64,000 bases of DNA from Bhargavaea beijingensis (lineage in GTDB: Bacteria; Bacillota; Bacilli; Bacillales_A; Planococcaceae): assembly GCF_900101985.1 (NCBI RefSeq), contig NZ_FNAR01000002.1, positions 124,001 to 188,000 of the forward strand. The letters run 5' to 3'. The translations under genes and the position numbers were made by a program. This document shows, one piece after another, positions 25,986 to 34,067 of the stretch (its first letter is position 1; every line of letters begins with the position of its first letter). The notes beneath the pieces are model-generated. The model had not been told where the DNA came from. It saw only the letters and a list, made by a program, of their open reading frames with translations, and did no database searches.

Positions 25986-26678
25986 ATGGCAGAACGGATC
26001 CTGATTGTGGAGGACGAGGAAAACATCGCGCGGGTGCTGCAGCTCGAGCTGGAGTTTGAGGGCTACGAGGCTGGGGTGGCACACGCGGGAGATGAGGGGC
26101 TGATCAAGTTCCGCGATGGCGGATGGGATCTTGTGCTGCTCGATCTGATGCTTCCCGGGCTGTCCGGGCTGGATGTGCTCCGCCGCATCCGGGCGAGCGA
26201 TACGGCCGTTCCGGTCATCCTCCTCACGGCGAAGAGTGATGTGGAAGACAAAGTGGCGGGACTTGATCTCGGAGCGAACGATTACGTCACGAAGCCGTTC
26301 GAGATCGAAGAACTTCTCGCGCGCATCCGGGCGACGCTGCGCGTGGCGAAAGCGTTGTCAGCACCGAAAGAGGAAACGCCTGAGCATATCCATTCATTCG
26401 CAGGGCTCTCCATTAATGAAGAAACACGCGACGTGACCCGTGACGGGCGCGCCATCGAGCTGACCCCGCGGGAGTATGATCTGCTGCTGTATTTCCTGAA
26501 GCATCCGAACCGCGTGTTCGAGCGCGAGCAGCTGCTGGATGCGGTATGGGGATTTGATTATTACGGCGACACGAACGTCGTCGACGTGTATGTCCGTTAC
26601 GTGCGCAAGAAGATCGGTGACGGGCTCATCCATACGGTCCGCGGAGTCGGCTATGTGCTGAAGGAAGCACCGAAATGA
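25986..26678 (+). CDS. OmpR-family response regulator (YkoG-like)
   Basis: A 230-residue regulator. The receiver domain has the acidic pair E9/D10, phosphoacceptor D53 in LVLLDLMLPG, T81 and K103 in YVTKPF. The C-terminal winged helix contains LTPREYDLLLYFLKHPNRVF and VDVYVRYVRKKIG. AAGGAGGCGGACGGC precedes ATG 25986. The stop overlaps the kinase gene by 4 nt, so they are coupled. Two PepSY-protein genes follow the kinase, the same order as the Bacillus ykoG-ykoH-ykoI/J region. Its binding site may be the shared box upstream of both PepSY genes. Confidence 0.9.
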   Translation: MAERILIVEDEENIARVLQLELEFEGYEAGVAHAGDEGLIKFRDGGWDLVLLDLMLPGLSGLDVLRRIRASDTAVPVILLTAKSDVEDKVAGLDLGANDYVTKPFEIEELLARIRATLRVAKALSAPKEETPEHIHSFAGLSINEETRDVTRDGRAIELTPREYDLLLYFLKHPNRVFEREQLLDAVWGFDYYGDTNVVDVYVRYVRKKIGDGLIHTVRGVGYVLKEAPK

Positions 26679-28042
26679 AGCTGAAAACGAGGATTCACGT
26701 ATTCACGACACTTCTCATGTTCTTCATTCTCGCCGGGCTCAGCATCGGCATTTATTTCCTGTTCGAGAAAATGACATACGAACGGCAGGCGGGTCAGCTG
26801 ATGGCAAGGGGGGAGAAGCTGACCGCCGAGCTGAATGAAATCGCTCCGGCAGATGCGAACATGGTCATCCGGGCCTACATGCCGCCGGACGGCGCGCTGC
26901 ACATCATCGGGGCGGACGGGCGGGTGATCCGCAAAGTGGAGAGTGACAGCCGGCTGCGCAATTTCACGGCTGAACCGTCCGGCAACGGCCCGTACACCAT
27001 CACCGACATAAAAGGCGTGCCCGCCGTGACGGTGGCCATGCCATTTATCAGCACAGGCGGGGAAGTGGCCGAACTCCGCATCACCCAGCTTGCGGACGAC
27101 ATTGCGCACGAGCTGTCCTTGCTCCGGCTGATTCTCACCGGGCTCACCGCCGCCGCGATGATACCGGTCATCGTATCGAGCGTCGCGCTGGGCCGCATCG
27201 TCACCCGGCCGATCAACGTGCTCACCGGCACGATGCGCGAAAACCGGGAAAAGGGCGCCTATGAGAAGATCGATGAAGGCCATGGACGGGACGAACTGCA
27301 TGAGATGGCGCTTGCCTACAACGACATGATGGACCAACTGGGACGGAACTACGAAAAGCAGGAGCGCTTCGTTTCCGATGCCTCCCATGAGCTGAAAACG
27401 CCGATCACTGTCATCGAAAGCTACGCGCGCCTGCTGAAGCGGCGCGGATTCGATGACCGGAACGTCGCGGATGAGGCCGTCGGCGCCATTTTGTCGCAGG
27501 CCGTCCGCATGAAAGAGCTGACCGCACAGCTCCTGGACCTTGCCCGGTCCGACCGGGCAGCCGCTTATTCGTTTAAACAGGCGGATATCCGGGACATTGC
27601 CGAAGAAACCGTCCGCCCGATGCGGCAGGCATACGGCAGGGAGTTTGTGGTCGAAGGACCGGAGAAACTCCTTGCCGACACCGACCCGGACAAACTTCGC
27701 CAACTGCTGTTCATCCTTTTGGATAACGCACGGAAATACAGTGACGGCGATGTGAGGCTCGCATTGGAAAAAACAGACGGCCGCGTCGAACTCTCTGTCG
27801 CCGACCACGGCCCGGGCATCCCCGAAGCGGACCTGCCGCACCTGTTCGACCGCTTTTACCGCGTCAACAGTGACCGGAACCGAAAAACCGGAGGCACCGG
27901 CCTCGGACTCGCACTCGCCAAGGAAATCGCGGACGGGCTCGGGGCAGAACTGACTGTGGAAAGCGTCATCGGCGTCGGCACGGTATTCAGGATCTGTTTT
28001 GCTTCAAGCCGTCCTAAAAGGCACCACGCCGTGACGGAATAA
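26675..28042 (+). CDS. sensor histidine kinase (YkoH-like)
   Basis: A 455-residue membrane kinase. TM1 (about 9-30) and TM2 (about 150-172) bracket an extracytoplasmic sensor domain of some 120 residues. Then come a HAMP linker (RIVTRPINVLTGTM), a HisKA domain with H238 in SDASHELKTPIT, and an ATPase domain with the N box LDNARKYS and G boxes DHGPGIP and GGTGLGLAL. It is coupled to the response regulator. PepSY proteins downstream could modulate it or be its targets. The stimulus is unknown, possibly cell-envelope stress. Confidence 0.9.
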   Translation: MKLKTRIHVFTTLLMFFILAGLSIGIYFLFEKMTYERQAGQLMARGEKLTAELNEIAPADANMVIRAYMPPDGALHIIGADGRVIRKVESDSRLRNFTAEPSGNGPYTITDIKGVPAVTVAMPFISTGGEVAELRITQLADDIAHELSLLRLILTGLTAAAMIPVIVSSVALGRIVTRPINVLTGTMRENREKGAYEKIDEGHGRDELHEMALAYNDMMDQLGRNYEKQERFVSDASHELKTPITVIESYARLLKRRGFDDRNVADEAVGAILSQAVRMKELTAQLLDLARSDRAAAYSFKQADIRDIAEETVRPMRQAYGREFVVEGPEKLLADTDPDKLRQLLFILLDNARKYSDGDVRLALEKTDGRVELSVADHGPGIPEADLPHLFDRFYRVNSDRNRKTGGTGLGLALAKEIADGLGAELTVESVIGVGTVFRICFASSRPKRHHAVTE

Positions 28043-28053
28043 CCATCCGGTTC

Positions 28054-28084
28054 TCACCGTTTTTTAATGTTTGCTTTGTATAAT
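28054..28084 (+). promoter_or_regulatory. candidate YkoG-type box and -10 of first PepSY gene
   Basis: TCACCGTTTTTTAAT (28054-28068), then 10 bp, then -10 TATAAT (28079-28084), with no good -35. The same arrangement occurs at 29062-29092 upstream of the second PepSY gene. Confidence 0.5.
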
Positions 28085-28111
28085 AGGCGAAAAGGAGGGG
28101 GGTCGTTCATC

Positions 28112-28810
28112 ATGGAAAAACGGAAATGGCTATGGCCCTCGGCGATCGGAGCGGCGGCTTTGATTGTGATCATTGTGGCTGTCATGGCGCTTCGCGGTGG
28201 CGGGGAGGCGATGGCGGCGGCTGACGCCGAAGACAAGCTGAAACAGATGTACGGAGGCGAAGTCCGGGAAATCGTGCAGGACGGCGACGTCTACCGTGTC
28301 ACGCTCGAGCGCATCGACGGCGTGTTCGAAGCGGTCGTCGACAGCGATGACGGCGCGATCATCTCGCTGGAAAAGACCAAGAGCGTCGACCCGATCCCGG
28401 AAGCGGACATGAAAGAGAAAATCACGGAGCAGTATGGCTCGGAGCCGTCATCCATCGTATTTAAAGATCACGTCTACAACGCCACCATCGAAGATGAGAC
28501 AAGTCTGACAGAAGCAGAATACGATGCCGTCACCGGTGAGCAGATAAAAGAAAAGGTAACGGAAAAAGAATCCTCGGAAACGCCTCCCGACAAAGAGGAA
28601 CCGTTAAAGCCTTCCGTCCGGCTCACCTCAAAGGAAGCGGCATCGATTGTCCTGAAAGAGTTCCCGGGTGAACTGGATGATGTCGAATTTGAGGAAAGCA
28701 GTGACGGCGGCTACTATCTCGTCCAGGTGGAAACTCCTGACGACCGGGAAGTCGAAGTCCAGATCCACGCCATTTCCGGCGACATCCTGACATGGATCTG
28801 GGATGACTGA
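28112..28810 (+). CDS. membrane-anchored PepSY-domain protein, first
   Basis: A 232-residue protein with an N-terminal membrane anchor (about 6-28) and PepSY-like repeats outside the membrane. The C-terminal repeat (about 172-232) contains SKEAASIVLKEFPG and ends VQIHAISGDILTW. A linker rich in E, K and P (about 150-172) precedes it. The start is ATG 28112, behind AAAGGAGGGGGG. It follows the YkoGH-like genes and ends in its own terminator. PepSY domains are thought to inhibit or sense proteases or bind envelope ligands; the role here is unknown. Confidence 0.82.
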   Translation: MEKRKWLWPSAIGAAALIVIIVAVMALRGGGEAMAAADAEDKLKQMYGGEVREIVQDGDVYRVTLERIDGVFEAVVDSDDGAIISLEKTKSVDPIPEADMKEKITEQYGSEPSSIVFKDHVYNATIEDETSLTEAEYDAVTGEQIKEKVTEKESSETPPDKEEPLKPSVRLTSKEAASIVLKEFPGELDDVEFEESSDGGYYLVQVETPDDREVEVQIHAISGDILTWIWDD

Positions 28811-28839
28811 GCGTGCATCTGCCTCAACAGAAGAAACGC

Positions 28840-28866
28840 AAGGGCCGGGCGATCCCCGGCCCTTCT
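28840..28866 (+). terminator. terminator after first PepSY gene
   Basis: Stem AAGGGCCGGG/CCCGGCCCTT followed by a short T-rich tail. Confidence 0.75.
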
Positions 28867-28885
28867 CTTATGGAATTTCCAAGAC

Positions 28886-29023
28886 GGTTTCGTCATTCGG
28901 CCGTCTGATTTCATCATTCGGGAGGAAAGTTTCGTCATTTGCTTAATGAATGATGAAACCTGGACGCCGAATGACGAGACTAAGGCGATGAATGACGAAA
29001 CCAACGTATTAAATGACGAAACC
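28886..29023. repeat. 21-bp phased array B1, seven units (3 reverse, 4 forward)
   Basis: Reverse units GRTTTCRTCATTY start at 28886, 28907 and 28928. Forward units RAATGAYGARACY start at 28948, 28969, 28990 and 29011. All steps within each orientation are 21 bp. The orientation switches across 7 bp, so a transcript could fold into an interrupted hairpin. It fills most of the 314-bp gap between the PepSY genes, after the terminator and before the promoter of the second. Confidence 0.93.
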
Positions 29024-29061
29024 TATGCTTTCTCCACTCTCACCAAACTCTAATCTTCTCC

Positions 29062-29092
29062 TCACTGTCCCTTAATCAGAAAGGGATAGAAT
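29062..29092 (+). promoter_or_regulatory. candidate YkoG-type box and -10 of second PepSY gene
   Basis: TCACTGTCCCTTAAT (29062-29076), 10 bp, -10 TAGAAT (29087-29092). The box matches the one at 28054 in 11 of 15 positions with identical spacing to the -10. Confidence 0.5.
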
Positions 29093-29124
29093 AAAGACAA
29101 TAAGAAAACGAGGAGGAAACAAAC

Positions 29125-29697
29125 ATGAAAAAACGTTGGGTAATCGCACCGGTCGCAGCAGGAATTCTGGCAATTGGAGGCATGGCCGCATTCGCGGAAG
29201 ACACCGGGAAACTTGTCCAGGCCGACACGGCTGAAGCGAAAGTGAAACAGGCGGCATCCGGATGGATCTCCGCAGATGAGGCAAAATCGATCGCACTTGA
29301 AGCGGCTGGCGGCGGGGAAGTCCGCGAGATGGAACTGGACCGCGATGACCGTGAGTATGAATTTGAAATTCTCGGCGAATCCGGCGAAGTGGATGTTAAA
29401 ATCGATGCAAAATCCGGCAAGGTGCTGGAGACGGAGCAAGACGATCAGGACGATGACCGGGACGACCAGGATGACGATCACCAGGCGGCACCCGACAACC
29501 TGATTTCCGAGGAAGAAGCGATCCGGATCGCGAAAGACAAGACCGGTTCGGCTGCTGAAGTCACTGAAGCAGAGCTCGACGAAGAAGACGGCCGCTGGCA
29601 CTATGAGCTGGAACTTCGCGACGACCGCCACGAGTATGATGTCGACGTAGACGCAGAAAGCGGAGACGTTATCGACTTTGAAAAAGACGAAAACTAA
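29125..29697 (+). CDS. secreted PepSY-domain protein, second
   Basis: A 190-residue exported protein. Signal peptide MKKRWVIAPVAAGILAIGG...AFA is followed by two PepSY domains (about 48-100 and 128-188), each with the ISxDEAxxIAxxxxG helix start and a VDxxSGxV-type end. An Asp-rich linker (about 104-118) separates them. The overall charge is very acidic. GAGGAGGAAACAAAC precedes ATG 29125. It is close to Bacillus YkoI-type proteins and probably belongs to the YkoG-like regulon by its promoter box. Confidence 0.85.
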   Translation: MKKRWVIAPVAAGILAIGGMAAFAEDTGKLVQADTAEAKVKQAASGWISADEAKSIALEAAGGGEVREMELDRDDREYEFEILGESGEVDVKIDAKSGKVLETEQDDQDDDRDDQDDDHQAAPDNLISEEEAIRIAKDKTGSAAEVTEAELDEEDGRWHYELELRDDRHEYDVDVDAESGDVIDFEKDEN

Positions 29698-29706
29698 GTT
29701 TCACAG

Positions 29707-29745
29707 AAAGACCGCTTCCCAATCGGGACAGCGGTCTTTTTTTAC
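29707..29745 (+). terminator. terminator after second PepSY gene
   Basis: Stem AAAGACCGCT/AGCGGTCTTT followed by a T-run. Confidence 0.9.
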
Positions 29746-29906
29746 AGGAAAAATATTTTATATTAAGGGAAATCTTTGAAGGAATTCAATCGCGCTAGGT
29801 CGAATAGAGTAGGTCAAACCGGGAAGATTGCCCTACCGACTGAATCAGCGGACGTGCGTATCACCGGTCTATCAAAATAAGTACTTGATGGAAAGGAAGC
29901 GTACGC

Positions 29907-32255
29907 ATGAACCCGCTCAACCGTAAGAAAACAGAAGGCAGCCGGATCAGAAAGACATCCGCAGTTGCAGGAATTGCCGCAGCCCTAGTATTTAGCACAA
30001 TCCCGTTCGGAGGGCCGAACCGGACGTTTGCGGAGCAGTCTGAAGGCGCACTTCAGCTGGAGGCTGCCGTACATGACATGGACACGCACTACAGCCTTGA
30101 TCTGCACCTTACAGGAAACGCGGATGAACAGGAAGGATCCGCCCAGGCCGTTGCCTTTTATTCCCCCTTCCTCTCGGAAAAATGGTCAGCGACCGGAGCG
30201 GTGAACACGGCGATCCGGCCGTCCGCAGTCACAATCTCTCAGCTGCCGGCACTTAAAGAAGGGCTGGACCCGATTGCTGAGAAAGCCCGGGAGATCACCG
30301 GGAAACTGACTGCGAAGCTTTCCGAGGAAGTTGTGTCGGAAGACCCGGAAACCGGTGAAACAGAAACCGTGACAGTTTCCGACCTGATTGCAATAGCAGG
30401 ACTTCCTGAGGTCGAGACAGCCGCCGCTTCTCTTGCAGATCCAAGCGGACTTGCGTCTCTGCCGGTGTATGAGAAAGAGATACCGGTTTCGGCTTACGGA
30501 GAAGCGTTCCTTGCCGATTTCTCGGAAGGACTGGACCAACACTTGGAAACAAAGATTGAGAGTGTCGTCTGGGATTCCGTTGAAGGGGTCCGGGCGAATG
30601 TGGAAGCGCTCGAACTGATTATGAAGGAACAGTCGGAAGCGGCAGATGCCCCTCAGTCGGAAACCGGTCAGCTGATCGATGAAATCAACGCCGAAATCAT
30701 TGAGCCCGGCAAAGAACAACTGGAGACGTTGATTGAACAAGCCCATGCTGCCATCCAAGGGGAAGACTCCGAGTGGACAGGCGTCCTGGACGAGCTGCGC
30801 AAAGTGGACTCCATCGAGGCCGGGACGACCATGCGGGTGGAAAAGCCTGTTGGGGCCGATAATCCGGTGACCATCCAGGCCGGACTGACAAGCACCTCCC
30901 CGGGCCAAGATGAATTGGCGTTTCTGGAAGCAAAGGCCGAAGCGGACTTTGGGGAAAAAGGGGACCCTGTCAAACTCCCTAAAGGGCCGGCTAATATTTA
31001 CTTGTTCGCAGGGGAACCGTTCGCTTTTGGCGAGGGACTGGCCGGGGCGACGGTATTCGCCAGGACTCAGTCCGGTAAAGACCACCTCGGCTCTGCCGTC
31101 GTAGAGCCGCCAATTTTTTATTTTGCAGACGAAATAGAGATCGAGAATAATGGTTTCTTTGGAATGGAACTGCAGCGCCCTCTGATTCAAGGGGAAGTCA
31201 TTGAGTTTTACCAGAGAACGGAAGACGGGCAGACAAGTGAGTCCGTATTTGTCGAAGTCCTTCCGGCTCCGGGCGATGACGAATGGGAACCGACACTCGA
31301 GATGCCTGTGGTCGATGATATCTACGATATCGACTATGTCATCACGGGAACAGCGGATCCGGGGAATCTGGTCGCCGCTGTTGATCTGGGGATGGAAGAG
31401 GTGATCGGTTTTGCTGACGTGGAAGAAGACGGATCATTCTGGATGGAGTTGGAAGAGCCTCTGGAGGCGGGAACCGAAGTCGGCTTTATCCAAGTGAATG
31501 AAGAAGAATACAGTGACCTTGCCATCAAAACGGTTCTGAAGGCGGAAATGTCACTGGACCCTCCGACAGTGGACCCGCTGGATGACGATGATCTCAGCAT
31601 CACCGGTGCTGCCGGCGCCGGCAACGTTGTCCTGGCAGGAATCGGAGAAGAGCTGATCGGAATTGCGGAAGTGGAAGAAGACGGCCGATTTGACATTGAA
31701 CTTGCCGAACCTCTTGAAGCAGGAACAGTCGTGGAACTGTACCAGCTTTCCGAAGACGGCCAGTATAGTGACACGGTATCGGTAACAGTCCAGAAAGCCG
31801 GGGATGCAGTCGTTCAAAAGCCGACGGTCAACGCGATCACCGATAAAGACCGGGCAGTGACGGGCAAAGGCCTTCCGGGCCATACCGTCATCGGTTATTC
31901 GGACAATGAGGAAATCGGCAAAGCGGAAGTCGGCAAAGACGGCACATTCAGCATTGGGCTGGAAAACCCGTTTTCTGCAGGCACCGTGCTGGAATTCCGG
32001 CAGGCTGATGAGGATGGGAAGCTGAGCGAACCGGTCCAAGTGACCGTTGGGAAAGCCGAATCCGGCACAGCCTCGGACAGCAAAGGGAATTCAGAAACCG
32101 AGTCCGGATCCAAGGGGACGAACGGAAGCAGTTCCGGACAGAAGCTTCCGAAAACCGCGACAGCAACCGGCGCTATGGGACTTGCCGGAGGCGGCGTGCT
32201 CCTGGCCGGCCTTCTGATGAGGCGTTTTGCAAGAAAGGCCAGAAGCAGCCAATAA
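29907..32255 (+). CDS. LPXTA cell-wall-anchored surface protein with Ig-like repeats
   Basis: A 782-residue surface protein. It starts with a signal peptide (positively charged start, hydrophobic AVAGIAAALVFSTIPFGG) and a largely helical N-terminal region. Three clear beta-sandwich repeats of about 85 residues follow (roughly 462-718), plus a degenerate one before them. Each repeat carries a TGxxxPGN-type turn and an EVEEDGxFxxELxxPLEAGTxV block. A Ser/Gly/Glu-rich linker leads to the sorting signal LPKTA (747-751), a hydrophobic segment and a basic tail. A class D sortase gene follows 40 bp downstream. LPXTA rather than LPXTG matches the class D preference. The ligand or role is unknown. Confidence 0.9.
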   Translation: MNPLNRKKTEGSRIRKTSAVAGIAAALVFSTIPFGGPNRTFAEQSEGALQLEAAVHDMDTHYSLDLHLTGNADEQEGSAQAVAFYSPFLSEKWSATGAVNTAIRPSAVTISQLPALKEGLDPIAEKAREITGKLTAKLSEEVVSEDPETGETETVTVSDLIAIAGLPEVETAAASLADPSGLASLPVYEKEIPVSAYGEAFLADFSEGLDQHLETKIESVVWDSVEGVRANVEALELIMKEQSEAADAPQSETGQLIDEINAEIIEPGKEQLETLIEQAHAAIQGEDSEWTGVLDELRKVDSIEAGTTMRVEKPVGADNPVTIQAGLTSTSPGQDELAFLEAKAEADFGEKGDPVKLPKGPANIYLFAGEPFAFGEGLAGATVFARTQSGKDHLGSAVVEPPIFYFADEIEIENNGFFGMELQRPLIQGEVIEFYQRTEDGQTSESVFVEVLPAPGDDEWEPTLEMPVVDDIYDIDYVITGTADPGNLVAAVDLGMEEVIGFADVEEDGSFWMELEEPLEAGTEVGFIQVNEEEYSDLAIKTVLKAEMSLDPPTVDPLDDDDLSITGAAGAGNVVLAGIGEELIGIAEVEEDGRFDIELAEPLEAGTVVELYQLSEDGQYSDTVSVTVQKAGDAVVQKPTVNAITDKDRAVTGKGLPGHTVIGYSDNEEIGKAEVGKDGTFSIGLENPFSAGTVLEFRQADEDGKLSEPVQVTVGKAESGTASDSKGNSETESGSKGTNGSSSGQKLPKTATATGAMGLAGGGVLLAGLLMRRFARKARSSQ

Positions 32256-32295
32256 TGCTGCGGGTGAACAATTCCTTCGAAGGGAGGAGAAGCGC

Positions 32296-32868
32296 ATGAA
32301 ATGGATCAGCAACATCTTGATTATCATCGGAGCGGCAGCGCTCGTGTTTGCGGGCTGGTCCTATTTCAGCCACTCGAAAGCGCAGGAACAGTCGCTCTTG
32401 GAAGCCCAGGAACGGCTGGAAAAAGGCCAAAGCGGCACAGATCCGGATGCAGGCCCAGAGGATTTCAAAGCCGCATATGGAGACGCGATTGGTCTGCTGC
32501 AAGTGCCGAAGCTCGGCAAGGAATTGCCGATCGTCGAAGGCACCGACCCGGACGCCCTGATGAAAGGTGTGGGGCACTTGACGGAATCGGTGTTCCCGGG
32601 ACAAAACGAGCAGATTTTGCTTGCCGGCCATCGCGACACGGTGTTCAAGAGATTCGCGGAACTCTCGATCGGCGACACGTTCAACGTCCAATTGCCGTAC
32701 GGTGAGTTCGAGTACGAGATCCGGGACACGGAAATCGTGGATGCCGAAGATACCTCCGTGATCCGCAGCATGGGCGAGGAAGTCCTCGTTGTCTCGACAT
32801 GCTACCCGTTCGATGCACTGGGCTCAGCTCCTGAACGGTTCGTCTTTTACGCGTACCCCGTGAACTGA
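32296..32868 (+). CDS. class D sortase
   Basis: A 190-residue membrane-anchored transpeptidase (TM about 6-22) that would attach the upstream LPKTA protein to the cell wall. The catalytic triad is visible: H112 in LLAGHRDTVF, C169 in VVSTCYPF and R181 in APERFVFYAYP. GAAGGGAGGAGAAGC precedes ATG 32296. Being next to a single substrate gene suggests a dedicated pair. A terminator follows. Confidence 0.93.
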   Translation: MKWISNILIIIGAAALVFAGWSYFSHSKAQEQSLLEAQERLEKGQSGTDPDAGPEDFKAAYGDAIGLLQVPKLGKELPIVEGTDPDALMKGVGHLTESVFPGQNEQILLAGHRDTVFKRFAELSIGDTFNVQLPYGEFEYEIRDTEIVDAEDTSVIRSMGEEVLVVSTCYPFDALGSAPERFVFYAYPVN

Positions 32869-32879
32869 CTGGAAACACT

Positions 32880-32916
32880 AACCCTCCATCTTCTTTTGTT
32901 CTTTTGATGGAGGGTT
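32880..32916 (+). terminator. terminator after the sortase gene
   Basis: Perfect 11-bp stem AACCCTCCATC/GATGGAGGGTT with a 15-nt loop. Confidence 0.85.
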
Positions 32917-32930
32917 ATTTGCTGCAAAAA

Positions 32931-33185
32931 AAGATCCGCCGACAACCGGGCGGATCAAAAGACCTGCATCTCTAAAAGGGGGAAATAGAGAAGTGGGGCT
33001 GATCATAGGATACCCGGTCCGCCGGATCTTAATCCCGGAACGTGAAATTTTCTTTAATGCCCCGCCCTTCCCTTCTTATTTCTCAAAAAAATACCCGCCG
33101 ACATCGCCGGCGGGCCAGGACCTGCATTCTCTAAAAGGGGGAAATAGAGAAGTGGGGTTGCTAATAGGTTACCCGCCTTTCGGGG
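32931..33185 (+). ncRNA. tandem duplicated structured-RNA candidate in the leader of the BceR-like gene
   Basis: Two similar elements (about 32931-33030 and 33091-33185). Each starts with a GC-rich hairpin (GATCCGCC/GGCGGATC in copy 1; CCCGCCG-type in copy 2). Then come the shared words GACCTGCAT and CTCTAAAAGGGGGAAATAGAG (the latter able to pair CTCT with AGAG), AGTGGGG, and ATAGGNTACCCG leading into a closing hairpin. Loop and joining sequences are conserved while stem bases change compensatorily, as in an RNA. The frame through it is open but its protein does not resemble the regulator N-terminus. I do not recognise the RNA class. It occupies most of the 385-bp gap before 33254. Confidence 0.5.
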
Positions 33186-33253
33186 AGTTATTCATGTTTT
33201 TCCAAAAAACTCTCGGAGTTTCCGGTAAACTGGTGGAAAAGGGGGTCTTCGTA

Positions 33254-33949
33254 ATGGCGTTCACAGTGTTTATGGTGGAGGATGACGAGGCGATTTTCCG
33301 GTCGCTGTCCGAAAAGCTCGGGCAGTGGGGGCTGTCGGTCACGGGCCCTGACGATTTTCACCGGGTGATGGAAGCGTTCCGGGCGGCCGGTCCCCATCTG
33401 GTGATTCTCGACATCGGACTGCCGGCGTTTGACGGATACCACTGGTGCCGCGAGATCCGTGCGGAGTCGAACGTGCCAATCGTCTTTTTGTCGTCGCGCG
33501 ACCATCCGATGGACCAGGTGATGGCAATGTCGATGGGCGCAGACGACTTTATCCGTAAACCCTTCCATTCAGATGTCCTTTTGGCGAAGCTCCAGGCCAT
33601 TCTGCGGCGCACATATGCCTACGCCGACGAAAAGCCGGACGTTGCGGAATGGAACGGAGCGGTGCTTGACCTAAAGCGGGGCATCATCCGCTCCGGCGGC
33701 AAGGAGGTCGAGCTGACGAAAAACGAATTCTTCATCCTCGCTGTTCTCGTCGAATCGCGAAACGAAATCCTTTCCCGTGACGAACTGATCCGCAAACTCT
33801 GGGACGACGAGCGTTTCGTGAACGACAACACCCTCACGGTTAACATCAACCGGTTGCGGAACAAGCTTGAAGAAATCGGGCTCGGGGATAAGATTGTGAC
33901 GAAAAAGGGACTGGGGTATGTGGCGGTGGAGAACGGTTCGCCTGACTGA
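33254..33949 (+). CDS. OmpR-family response regulator (BceR-like)
   Basis: A 231-residue regulator with receiver domain (E9/D10/D11, phosphoacceptor D53 in VILDIGLPAFDG, and Lys in FIRKPFHSD) and winged-helix domain (VELTKNEFFILAVLVESRNEIL...NTLTVNINRLRNKLEEIG). This matches the BceR group, which controls bacitracin-type exporters. ATG 33254 has AAAGGGGG upstream, and longer readings would run through the structured leader. The kinase gene follows after 118 bp, a gap filled by array D. A BceAB-like exporter lies at 47188-49921 and could be a target (inference). Confidence 0.9.
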   Translation: MAFTVFMVEDDEAIFRSLSEKLGQWGLSVTGPDDFHRVMEAFRAAGPHLVILDIGLPAFDGYHWCREIRAESNVPIVFLSSRDHPMDQVMAMSMGADDFIRKPFHSDVLLAKLQAILRRTYAYADEKPDVAEWNGAVLDLKRGIIRSGGKEVELTKNEFFILAVLVESRNEILSRDELIRKLWDDERFVNDNTLTVNINRLRNKLEEIGLGDKIVTKKGLGYVAVENGSPD

Positions 33950-33966
33950 ACACTCAGTCAAACCGG

Positions 33967-34042
33967 TTATCACCCATTTCCCCAAAGATATCGCTCGTTT
34001 TTATCCGGATATCGAACACTTTTGAAAAGATATCAACCACTC
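33967..34042 (-). repeat. 21-bp phased array D, four units
   Basis: On the minus strand the units read GAGTGGTTGATAT (34042-34030), AAGTGTTCGATAT (34021-34009), AAACGAGCGATAT (34000-33988) and AAATGGGTGATAA (33979-33967), exactly 21 bp apart. The GATAT end is conserved and the GARTG end degenerates leftwards. The array separates the response regulator from its kinase gene, leaving the kinase ribosome site intact. Confidence 0.85.
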
Positions 34043-34067
34043 CCGCCCAGAAGGAGGCAAGTTCAAC

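Noticed and set aside
32993-33253. N-terminal extension of the BceR-like regulator
   Set aside because: The receiver domain starts at ATG 33254 with a good ribosome site. The extension runs through the duplicated structured leader.
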